A stretch of 64,000 nucleotides of DNA, taken from positions 8,308,001 to 8,372,000 of the forward strand of contig OW051471.1 of NCBI GenBank assembly GCA_932521025.1, given 5' to 3'. How positions within the stretch are numbered: the stretch's first letter is position 1; every line of letters begins with the position of its first letter. This stretch comes from Oscheius onirici. Lineage: Eukaryota > Nematoda > Chromadorea > Rhabditida > Rhabditidae. The notes below the pieces were generated by a model. The model saw only the letters and a program-made list of their open reading frames with translations, was not told the DNA's origin and did no database searches. This document shows positions 18,801 through 28,271 of the stretch, one piece after another. The position numbers were made by a program, and so were the translations under genes.

Positions 18801-21442
18801 AAACAAAAAACTACATTTCAGTGACAATAAAGAAGTGTCTGAAAAGGTCTGGTCTTCGTATTTCGCCCAGTCGGACTCGGACGACGAGGAGACGGTTGCC
18901 GGTAGGACGAAAGCGCTGAGATCACTTCTTGACGAGGCTGGCAAGGAGGAGGATCTTCGGGTTTTATTCTCTCTTTTTTCTAAAACTGGTAGTTTTAGGT
19001 TGAATGGAGCGACAAAGAAGGTGAATATGAGAAAGAAGTAAATGAAGAGGAGGAATCCGATGGCGATAGCGACATTGAGAAGGCCCTGGCCAAGAGAAAT
19101 AGAGGCGATGAGAGTGAAGAAGACGAAGAAGAGCCTGAGGACGAGAAGCCCGAGATCGAGACGGACAAAAAGAAAAATAACTACAAGAGCTATTTGGAAA
19201 AGAGGAAACTGAAGCGCAAGGAGAGAAAACAAAAGCTGAAGGATGCGAAGGAAGTCGAGAGGGACGAACTGAACCAAGTTGGAAAGGAGGCCAAACTGCG
19301 CTTGAAGGTAACGCATTCTTTGAATTCTAAAAATAAGCATATTTAGACGGAACAGGCTAGAAAATCAGCAGTGCAACCGACGGAAGAAACTGCCGAGAAG
19401 GTCGTGGCCGACGATCGTTTCAAAGCTCTCTTCACCGACAGTTCTTACGCAATTGAGCAAAGTGCCAAGCATTTCAAGGTATATCTTTTCTTAAAATTTA
19501 TAGGGTACAAAAACTAGCTAAAACTTTTCATCGATCATGTCCAAAGGTAGAGCTAGAGTCTCTGCCCGTAGTTCTGTGGTTCTTCTAATCTCAGTAGCCC
19601 TCCTTTCATGAACTTGCTTCTCCAATTTGCGCATATGTCCCTTGGACAGTTTCGTGTGTCCTCTCATAATCTGAAACAAGACGTGTTTTCCATTAGGTAC
19701 GAATTATGGGCAACCTTCTATTTTTGACAAAACATCTTGAAAATTTAAAGCGCAATGGTGTCTGTCGTGGACTGTTTGGATGTTTGTTTGTTTTTCTATG
19801 GCCACGAGTTTTGTCGCGTTATGCCAGACATTGTCAGGTTTCGATAGTCTCTTGCAGACTTACAAGTGGAAAGAGTTTGTGGAGATGAGTTAGATTTCGC
19901 CAAGAGATTAGTCGAATTGGATGGGAATCCAGAACTTGGTAGATTTTTGTTGCGTACTTTTGAGCGCCGCAGGTTCCAATGCAATGTTAACAAGGGAGGT
20001 GTTCGAACAGAACCCCACCAATCAAAAATCGGCTTTCGTCACAGGAATCAGAATTTTTTTTCTGATTCTGGGAGTTATCTCCGATTTTCCTAAACGATCG
20101 GTTTACGACCGCTCCAAATTGCCTTTGCAACATCACTGGTACCTGACCTTCTGTAAAAACAAGAAGCGAATGGCCGAGTGGCGAGCATGAGAGTCTGACA
20201 GTGGGAGGTTCTTGGTTCGAATCTTCTCGCTTTTTCAATTTTGTTTTCTTGGAGTCAGCAGTTTCACCCCCTTTTTTTCTTTCAAGGACATGAACTCCAT
20301 TTAAAAACGATAAATAGACCCTGAAAAATTGTTTACACCGGTCATTTGACCAAGGACTATTCATCGTATTTTTTGGTGCTTTCATAAACCCTTGAGAGGT
20401 TATACTTGATATATTCTTCCTATCTTGCTCCAAAAAAAATCATATTGAAAAAAGTGGTGAAAGACTGCTGACTCCAAGAAAACAAAATTGAAAAAGCGAG
20501 AAGATTCGAACCAAGAACTTCCCACTGTCAGACTCTTATGCTCGCCACTCGGCCGTTCGCTTCTTGTTTTTACAGAAGCTCAGGTACCAATGATGTTGCA
20601 AAGGCAATTTGGAGCGGTCGTAAACCGATCGTTTAGGAAAATCGGAGACAACTCCCAGAATCAGAAAAAAAAGTATTTCCTGTGGTGAAAGCCGATTTTT
20701 GATTGGTGGGATTCTGTTCGAACACCTCCCTTGTAAGCTAACTTTAAACCATAACTCATGGCGAAAGCCGTCGTAGACAGCTAGTAGTTATCAAAAGATA
20801 GAAACACTTGTTTTTTTTTTGACTAAACGTAATGGTGGCTGATTTCTGAGCTTTTCGTGCTACTTTTAGACAATCATACGCACGCGTTTTTCATAATCTT
20901 ACACTAGGAATATAAGTTTTCGCTAACGATTTCAAGTCGAACAACTCACCACTTCGTAGATTGTGAACAGATATCCGAGTCCTCCTATGACCACCAAGCC
21001 TACACCAATGTATTCCACAACATACTTGGCTGTCCCTTTGATTTCTCCGTCATCATCTACCCTAAACATTGTTTAATTGAATCCTTCCTAAGAATAACCG
21101 ACGTTCTTGTAGTTACACAGATCATAACAGCTCCTCCTGCCAGTACAAAAGAACATAAAATAGCTTGAATATTCATTTTCGTTGGAAAAGTGGTGGTAGC
21201 CGGAGGGAAGATCAATAGAATGACTTATCTTTATGACTTTATGACTTAACAGTAGGCATCGGGACTATTGTTTAAAAAGTGCATTTAAAAGTGTCTTTCA
21301 GGGTTCGAAGCTAATCGAGAAGCAAGCAGCTCTTAAAAAGGATAGGCAAATTCAGCAGAAGACGTCCGACGATCTGCTCTCCAAGTTGAAACAGAAGACG
21401 ACCAAATGGGAGCAGAAGAAGCAGCAAAAATCCAAAAAGTAG
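15863..21442 (+). CDS. ESF1: ESF1 homolog, nucleolar 18S rRNA-processing factor
   Basis: Nucleolar protein needed for small-subunit rRNA processing. The N-terminus is basic (MKKGSKTKKTVAKPAG) with DARFSHLKSDPKF and RFAAALTDAKF. An acidic region follows, then the conserved core RLAACNLDWKIIKADDIMIL, VNSFKPSGG, SIYLSDFGKERFEEE, RKYQMDLLKYYYAVIECDTV and LKMDLRFIPDEMEFE. After a 1,662-nt intron (16958-18619) come the DKYKSKEKIRSGVAQT segment and VQWDENDEERAKELREVFN. Long charged stretches follow. After a second giant intron (19479-21301) the Lys/Gln-rich C-terminus ends KWEQKKQQKSKK. The two huge introns stand out against the usual 40-50 nt and each contain other genes on the opposite strand. The frame stays open across both, so the gene looks intact. 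Confidence 0.93.
17138..18383 (-). CDS. Nested 7TM chemoreceptor in ESF1 intron, frameshifted end
   Basis: A minus-strand gene lies wholly inside the first large ESF1 intron. It starts at 18383 with MRLQHVVSFTTASIAAMLNS, and a receptor of the same layout and wording lies at 38.6-39.8 kb. It includes a 'GRYKYFLFSYVLDAALFS' TM2 region, 'VVVCWSFWYRHAC' in the middle, then WFKIGREIRALQSLAHKKFQ, TM6 (TVLPIIFDSSPVILAFSL), and TM7. It belongs to the nematode Str/Srd-like superfamily. In the last exon the frame reads IDPICIACCR and stops at 17168, whereas the other frame continues VADYKRAILKVF to 17138, matching the tail of its relative (VNDYKRAL). A single-base shift near 17175-17183 explains this. 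It is either a recent pseudogene or an altered tail. Confidence 0.7.
19518..21176 (-). CDS. Small two-TM protein nested in ESF1 intron
   Basis: Three minus-strand exons lie inside the second large ESF1 intron. Exon 1 (from 21176) reads MNIQAILCSFVLAGGAVMIC, a hydrophobic start. Exon 2 (about 20950-21059) reads VDDDGEIKGTAKYVVEYIGV, then GLVVIGGLGYLFTIYEV, a second membrane segment. Exon 3 (19518-19670) reads IMRGHTKLSKGHMRKLEKQ and ends LPLDMIDEKF with a stop. Phases join if the first donor is GTCGGT, a slightly unusual site. The large intron between exons 2 and 3 carries a repeat and a foldback element. The expected product is about 110 residues, with a membrane hairpin and a basic coiled tail. 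No family was recognised. Confidence 0.5.
19991..20733. mobile_element. Foldback element with long TIRs and TAA target duplication
   Basis: Ends are CAAGGGAGGTGTTCGAACAG and its reverse complement. The arms are about 285 nt each (about 19991-20275 and 20445-20733) and pair along nearly their whole length, with about 170 nt between them. The trinucleotide TAA flanks both ends (19988-19990 and 20734-20736), as for PIF/Harbinger-type insertions (TWA target), though a Tc1-type TA target is possible. There is no transposase frame, so it is non-autonomous. Each arm contains a tRNA-like stretch with perfect A-box-like and near-perfect B-box-like sequence. Confidence 0.75.
20164..20233 (+). other. 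tRNA-like sequence with A and B boxes in foldback arm
   Basis: AAGCGA and TCGCTT can pair as an acceptor stem. Between them are TGGCCGAGTGG (A box) and GGTTCGAATC (B box). The T stem does not pair, so this is not a functional tRNA. The opposite arm carries the same sequence in reverse at about 20492-20565. Confidence 0.55.
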
Positions 21443-21832
21443 ATTGTTTTCTCATTTTTTGTTACTCTCGTTATTTTTCTTGTTGTCCCATTAAAAATCT
21501 TTGTTATCAGAGTTGTTTGTATGTTTCTTTCTTTTTCAAGAGTCGCGATTTCACGATTTCACACCAATTCAGCAGGACGATGGTTATTAATCACGCGTGC
21601 GTGTGCTGGCCCGACCAACATTTTGACTATTTGGCTTTTCTGTCAACTTATTCGCGATTTTTTTGTGAAAGTTTTAACCGCTCATTTTTTTTCGTTACAG
21701 TCGGTTCAGCAGCACTTTTGTCGGAAACCTTGTTTGAGCTAAATATCCTCCTTCTGTTAGCATCTCCTGTTTTCCCAGTTTCCATCTCCATTGTTAGATT
21801 CAAAACTTTTATTTGGAACAGGAAAGTTACTT
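21443..21832. other. ESF1 3' flank, no gene seen
   Basis: AT-rich; the open frames here lack splice context and family resemblance. Confidence 0.35.
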
Positions 21833-22380
21833 GAGAAGGAAACGTTTGTTCATTGAAGCGATGGAACGGACGTAGTAAGTGTGGAAACTGTCTTCGTAGC
21901 CAAGTTCACGAAGGGAGACTTTCAGGAGACCGATGGTGAAGTACGTGGAGATGAGAGCATTATGATAATGTCAACGCATGGAGAAGAAGCCCTCCATTGG
22001 AGGAAGGAACTTGCGAAAGACCTCCTTCCCTTCGGGCTCATGAAACTTCGGCCTGTAAACACTAAAATATAACCTAAACATATCTGAAGGCGACTCTTTT
22101 TATGAATCATCAATCCAAAAGATTCGATAAGGTGGACGAGTGTAAAGATACGTGTTGAACAATTGTGGAACGACCTGAATGGATTAGAGACCCTAAATTG
22201 TTATCCTCCAGCAGGCGACATGCTCTAAATGCAAAAGAATTTCTGTATCTGGCACTAGACTTTACAAGGTATAGCTTCTGGACAAGTTTGAAACGAACAG
22301 TTCTACCATTAGAGCGTTTAAATACAAATAAGTCAGCGATGCTGTGTAACTAGAACTCTGAATGACCTTTTGGACAAACA
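21833..22380 (-). pseudogene. Unrecognised coding-like remnant
   Basis: On the minus strand a frame preceded by a TTTACAG acceptor reads KFHEPEGKEVFRKFLPPMEG, then FFSMR, an in-frame TGA, and then HYHNALISTYFTIGLLKVSL, RELGYEDSFHTYYVRSIASM and a stop at about 21833. Upstream are further coding-like pieces (VVPQLFNTYLYTRPPYRIFW). Codon use and composition look like real protein, but I do not recognise the family. The internal TGA and missing 5' part point to a decayed gene. Confidence 0.35.
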
Positions 22381-23512
22381 AAATGTCGTAGATCATTCTT
22401 CTTGTGTAAAGCGAATTTAGTTTCAGGTGACAAATACGAACATCGTAACTAGAAAATTCCCTATAAGATAAAGTTGGGTTGTTCTTTAACCACAGAATTC
22501 TCGAAAAATCTTTCTGAACTTTTTCTAGGAGATCGGAATGTTTCTTTAAGTTTGGATTCCAATGTATGGAACCAAACCAGAGATGTGCGGAAATATTTTT
22601 TCCGCGGAAACGCGGAAACTGAATTTGGGAAATTTCCGTTTCCGCGGAAAGCGGAAAAAAATTTTTAGACCCGCGGAAATATTGGGCTATATTTTCTTGT
22701 CATTTTTGATCCAAACTTGTGAAAATAGCTAAAAATAGACTTACAATTAGGAGCACTTTTTCACCAGAATCAACGTCCCTTCCAGCCCGAAAAAAACTTG
22801 AATAAACCGTAGCACGATATAGCTTACAGCGAGTGTCCGGACCTTAACGTACCCATTTTTTCTTATACAGGGGTGGCCATCAATTAGTTAGTCAGTCATC
22901 CTAACGCCGCGTGGATAGATCGTTTGGGTCTGATTTTCTAGCTCAAAGTAGGCATATGAAAGGCCAATATCCAATTTGATTGAACTGTCTGGTTTCACAG
23001 GTCGATTTAATGCAAACTCCCGACTTCTCAATACCCTGCTCCTATAGAGTTTTATATGCCTCTGGGGCAAGCAAAAACTTTTCGGGCTAATGTTGTTCTA
23101 CCATCTGATAGCTCTTGACAAGCTCTTTCCAATGATACCAGAAAATCGAAGCTATCTTGAAAAGTCACGGAGATATGATGCTTTCAAAACACCCACTTTT
23201 GGCAAAAATGGACCAACTGGGTACAACTTAAACTTTTTAAGCACAAAACTGGACAGTCTGGTCCTGGGGCTGGAGATATTCTTCCTCCTCAGGCCAAAAA
23301 AAGTAATTCCTTCGGGATGACCTGTTCCGCGCTCTCTACAATCAAATGGACAACGGCAAACGCTTTTTCGAGTAAAAAAACACATATAGAAAGTCTGAAC
23401 AGGCCCTGTCCAATAGAGAAAAAAAGGTTTCTTCGTTTCGATATTTCTGTAGACACTTTAAAGCTACAACCTACTATGTACGACAGGTTTATTAAAGGAC
23501 CGCACATCCAAA
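22381..23512. other. Gene-free, repeat-like stretch
   Basis: No coding pattern is supported. It contains the palindromic cluster at 22.6 kb. The block at about 23070-23380 reads like an old interspersed repeat, with simple long open frames on both strands and no start or splice context. Confidence 0.35.
22585..22682. repeat. Palindromic TTTCCGCGGAAA cluster
   Basis: Three CCGCGGAAA cores occur within about 100 nt. TTTTTTCCGCGGAAACGCGGAAA faces a near-complementary TTTCCGTTTCCGCGGAAAGCGG further right, giving a strong hairpin in otherwise AT-rich DNA. Confidence 0.6.
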
Positions 23513-26500
23513 TTACTTAAACGAATTTTCCGAGTCCTCGTTGATGGGCTCCATTTCTGCTCGGGCCTTTCTCTGCAGAAGAAGGGTGTTCGGTGACGGA
23601 GGAAAGTTGCCCAAGTCCAAAAGCGACTCTCTTGTGTTCACCAGTTTGGTCTGAAAGAGGTTATTTTAACTAAAAGAATGGCAATCCTACTGGCTCATTA
23701 AAACCATATTTTGCGAGAATCTTTTCCTTTTTGGCAGGAGGCTCGGTTAGTGAGTCCATGTCGAGTTCTGGGTGGCAGCGTTCCGGAGCTTGACTGCTTC
23801 GCTGCTCCCATTTTTGTTTCAGACTAGTACAACCGTTTTCGATCTGCGACAGTTTCGAAGTGCCTTCTTCTTTGGCATTCTCAGAATTCTCATACTTAAA
23901 AGAGGATTATTAATGTGGTTAAACTTATTACAAACCTGATCCTGGCAGATTTTCTTGACATCTTGACTGAGGTCGTCCAATGAAAGATCGACTCGGTCAC
24001 AGGCGTTCTTGGATACCTAACAAACTAACTTTCATCAGAGAAAACAGATATAACTGTGGCAAAATTTATTGTAGACTCACCGTTGTTTTGTCGACAATTT
24101 CATCTTTCTGTGTCCGGATCGATGTTTCCATTGAAGAAGACAGCGTCTCAACACTCTCCTGCTGACTCGTGGTGAAGGACACCGTTGTAGCTTTGACCTC
24201 TTTTACAGTCGCTTTCACAGTTTCTCTGGAATTAAAATCATATTTTTCTCACTAAAAACTAGACACCTTTGGGCGACAATGACTGGTGAGACATCGGTCA
24301 TTTCAGTACTAATCTGTCCAAACTGCTCTCCGGCAATGTTTTTGAACGCCTGAGCGATTGTCGGCAGTTCTTCTAGATGATTGATTCGAGAGTTGGCTCT
24401 TTCAGAGTCGAGACCGACCCATACACTGTTTCGCTTGATATCCTTCTCACGTTTCTCATTAATCATGGTTTGAAGTTGAGTCACAATGTTTTGAACCTAC
24501 AAATGGTCTAAATTGAAGAGAATAATAGGTTACCTCTGACTGGAACAAAGTGTCTGCAGCAGAAGTCTCTTCCCTAAAGTGATCCCGCTCAGTTCTTTCC
24601 GTCTGGACAGCCTCGCAACCACGTGAGACCCATTCAACCAAGCTCTTTTGATGTTCCTCCTCGGCAGAGACCAGCACTCCAACAGAATATTGTACCGACT
24701 TGAGAGTGTCAAGGATTGTCGTGGTTGTCAACTGCACTGAAGTAGCCATTTTGTCTATTTGTTCAACCACGGTATTCATCGCAGCCGAGCTCGACGTGAG
24801 CATTTGGTCAAGAGACGATTTCAGCATATCGGTGAGATTCTGAATCAGGGAATAGGTGAGCATAAACAAAAATGTCTTACCTTTTCCAAATTTTCCATCA
24901 TCTGGTGAATGGCGTCACTGTTGGCTCTGATCACTTGAACATCAGCGTTGCTGGAGAGACTGACTTCGTCTGAAAATAGAGTTAGCTCAATCTGTAAAGG
25001 AGCTAACCAAGTTTTGTATTGATGTTTTCTGTCATCTTATTAACACTGTTAGTCATCTCTTGTAAAGTGTTCTTCAGCGGCTGGATGATAGGTGCGATGA
25101 GGTCAGTGAGTTCCCTGACAGCAGTTTCGTTTTTCTCGTGAACATTCGCAAGGTCATCTTCGACGGACCACCACTTCTCCATTGTGCTCTTTTGGCCGGT
25201 GATCACTTCTCGTGTCTACAAAATTCAATCGAATGTAAGGTTTTTAGAACTGCTCACCAGTTGGAGTTCGCGGAAAAAGGTCTTCGCCTGTGCGTGGACG
25301 GTCTTGAAAGCACTGGAATAGCTGTCGAGCTTTTTGTTAGCCTCAGATAGAGCCGTCTTGGTTTCATCGAGCTCGGATACACGAGTTTCAAGTTTTGATC
25401 TGTAGCGGTGATTCAGCTTGTAGAGATCCTTGTATTGTTCGTCGAGAGCTTCCATATCATCCATACACTGTTTCCATTTCATTAAATGGACTTCTAGTTG
25501 CTCTGTCAGCTCCTCGATCCTTTCAGCTCTGTCCTTCAATTCCTGCTCCATTTCACTGGAAGACTATTTTGATAAGAAAAACAACAATAAAAACCTGTAC
25601 GATTCAGTGCTGAGATGGACACCGCCAGCTTTAGTTCTGGCTGCAAACAAGTCTCTTTGCAGTTTCTCAATTTGGGCAGTATGTTCTTTGAGCAACTGTT
25701 TTCTCGAAATCTGCTTGTTGCATTCCGGAGCGTTTTTAATGCTCTTTGCTCTCATGGCATACTCCAGTGTGGAAATTGTCTCCTACAAAATCATCAAAAT
25801 TTTTGAAGACAAAATCTCACCTCATAATTACTGGATGCTGGACTGATTGTGGCGATAATGGAAGTGATAGTTCCTCCTCCAAGAGAGTCTTGCAGAATTC
25901 GTGTTAGTTTCGACTCTCTGTACGGAACGTGTGGTGCGGCTGACGTCAAAGACGTGATGACACGACCGAGGGTAAGGAGAGAGGTGTTGATGTTACCGGC
26001 CTCTTTGGCTCTCTTGCCCTCGGCACCACTCCGTCCGATGCTCTCACTACCGGCCAAGTCGACCAGATTCAACTTTCCCTAAATTGAGTAGCATAAATGA
26101 GCTGAACGGTAATGATACTCACCGTTTTTAAGAGTTCTTCTCCGGCGTCAGTACATTCTCTGATGACGACAGTTGCTGTGAAGATCGAATGAGATCTGGA
26201 GGATGTTCTGTTCATCAGTGTCGACGCAGTCTGTCGTTTCTCTGCTCCTCTTTGCAACAATTTGTAGACTTCAGAGCGCGTTCGGACGGGAACTTCTTCG
26301 ACTCCACTGATGACGATTGCGCCTTTTCTTGACGGATCGTCATACAGTCGAAGTCTCTCACGATCGTCCACTTCAGGAGCAAGCAGATCGTACAACTCTT
26401 CGTTGTAAAGTTCAATGTACGAGACTCGGACTGTGAACTCCGCAACGTTCTGCAAAAAACACGTTACTGCAAGCAACAAAAAGTTACATTTCTCTCAAGC

Positions 26501-26963
26501 TCCTTGAAAATAATCTCGACTGCACGAGGTGTCATTCCTGTGGACGGATCACTTTCCGCATTGATAGCATCACTCTGACCTCCCTCCATGGTATAGGTCT
26601 TACCAGTTCCAGTCTGTCCATATGCGAAGACGGTACAGTTGTAGCCTAATTCAATAAGTAAAGAAAAAAAGGAGTCTCACCTGCCAAAACTCGGTCGACT
26701 TGTGGCTTGACCACCTTATCGAAGATAGTCTGCTGACTGTTTGTCGGATCGAAGACTTCGTCAAAGGGCCCATATGCCTTGTTTTTACAAGAAATGTTCT
26801 TTCCCTCGTAACGGACAATCGTCCTGTTGTCCTGTCTCTTTTCATCGTCATTCAGTGGCCTGTAAAGCTGTTTCTAGAAATTTGATTGAACATACCGTCC
26901 TCTGATGCAGACCTTGACGTTACACTTGGGAACTTCAGCTGGATTTGCAGTTGCTTTTCTCAT
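23513..26963 (-). CDS. bmk-1: Kinesin-5 (BimC/Eg5 family) mitotic motor
   Basis: Plus-end-directed tetrameric microtubule motor of the spindle. The start at 26963 follows TTTTCAG. The N-terminal motor domain contains [15 protein letters not shown], the P-loop [13 protein letters not shown], switch [12 protein letters not shown], switch [10 protein letters not shown], and [17 protein letters not shown]. The neck and a long coiled coil follow ([40 protein letters not shown]), with many short exons down to the tail. The tail holds [20 protein letters not shown] and ends EDSENSFK at 23513. This tail may stand in place of the BimC box, but a classical BimC motif is not obvious, as is also reported for divergent nematode kinesin-5. 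All nucleotide-binding motifs are intact. Length, about 950-1000 residues, is normal. Confidence 0.94.
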
Positions 26964-28271
26964 TCTGAAAATGGAAATGTATGAAAATCCGATGGTTCAA
27001 AAACGAAATGTTCGCGCTCAGAGAAATGGTGGAGCGCAGTTACTGCGGCTGAGATGAAAAAGAGCTTGTGAACTGTGGCAGACAACTAACTTGGGCCAAA
27101 ACCAATAAGTTTTATCCGAAGAAATCGGCTGCTTCAGTGATTACAAGAACGATACGAAGTATTGAAAACAAAAACAACAGCCTGAACTGAACATACCGTC
27201 CTCTGTGTTAGTTGTCTAGGTCGACTGACTTGAAAGCGGCAGCGCTTTTGAAACATGCAATTTACATAGTTTGCGTTCGTGATGTTTGGAACAAATTTTC
27301 GCTTTTTGTAACTATTGTAAGGAACCAAGAGAAAGAGAAAACTCGGAGAGCAGGAATCGAGAAAAACTAAATTTTAGTACTGGTGAGGATCTGACATTGA
27401 GTCTAGTCGTACCGTCGTGCCATAGCTGGATTCCTATATATCCACCCTGTTCCAGTCAACCAGCTTTCGGGCTGCCTCAGACCTCCCTCGGGAATTGTCG
27501 GAGGAAAGTGCGGTACCCACTGACTCTGGTGATTCGCAGACCATGTCGGGCTAGAAAGGGCTTAGCAAAGTAAGTCACGAATGGTCTGGCTCAGAAAAGA
27601 AAAAGTTGGCAACTATACCGATTTTGACGAAGTGGTTCTGGGCTTACTGTCCTTTCAGGACTCTTTTTGAGTTGCGTTGCGAGAGTGTGTTTCCAGTTGG
27701 GTTACGATATTCATTCATATTAGTGCATTTGGACCACAGTAAAACCAACTCGGTAAATTCCATTTGTTGCTATTTCTGTTGACCTTGTTGTCTTTTATTT
27801 TGAAACAGTTGTTATCGTTTTATTGCCCCTCTCGCATGCAGTGGGGGCGACGGCTCTGATCGGGAATCACCAGTGTGTTCTGCTTGCTCGACATTTTGAC
27901 TACTTGTTTCCCTTGCCCTGATTTTCCCACAAAGCTACAAGTTTGGTCTTGGTTTTAGTTTCTATCCTTTCCCTTCTTATATTTCCGGAATTTGCCACCA
28001 GTAGTCATTGTACTGGAGAGTTTCTGCATTTTCCATACTAATTTTCCATTTACAATTAGTAAAAGTTTTATACAAAGACTTTTGGTGCCCCCTAATAGTT
28101 AGTAAAACTCTCCCTTTAGTATTCTCTGATAAAAAGTTACTTTGTACCCATTCTTCGAGATATTTACACTGGCGAATTTCTACCTGTTTACGGAACTTTT
28201 ATTTTCGCCATCACTATCAGAGTCTACCCTTCCCCCATTCCCTCGAACCTTTCATTCTCCATTCCTTTAGA
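26964..28271. other. Intergenic region with duplicated leader blocks
   Basis: No gene is seen. A block at 27195-27253 (GTGTTAGTTGTCTAGGTCGA...) recurs at 33988-34045. A block at 27575-27895 (starting AAGTAAGTCACGAATGGTCT) recurs at 34228-34543 with a few small indels. Both repeats lie upstream of a kinase gene. Confidence 0.6.
27575..27895 (+). repeat. Leader repeat, copy 1 (upstream of first kinase gene)
   Basis: About 320 nt, highly similar to 34228-34543. It shares AAGTAAGTCACGAATGGTCT at the start and CTTGCTCGACATTTTGA at the end. The duplicated order relative to the kinase genes shows that promoter sequence was duplicated along with the gene. Confidence 0.75.

Larger units (their letters stand above)
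19755..20790 (+). repeat. Dispersed repeat copy split by a foldback element
   Basis: The left part has the family head (GCAATGGTGTCTGT, then 'tatggccacgagt') and the 'gagcgccgcaggttcc' block at about 19960-19977. The tail GCCGTCGTAGACAGCTAGTAG appears only at about 20767-20787. The 743 nt between 19991 and 20733 are an inserted foldback element. Confidence 0.6.

Noticed and set aside
20164-20233. Functional tRNA-Ser or tRNA-Leu gene
   Set aside because: A and B boxes are present, but the T stem and a proper anticodon arm do not pair.
19987-20700. Two open frames with REDSNQE-PTVRL-like text on opposite strands
   Set aside because: They are antisense readings of the tRNA-like sequence in the arms of the foldback element, not genes.
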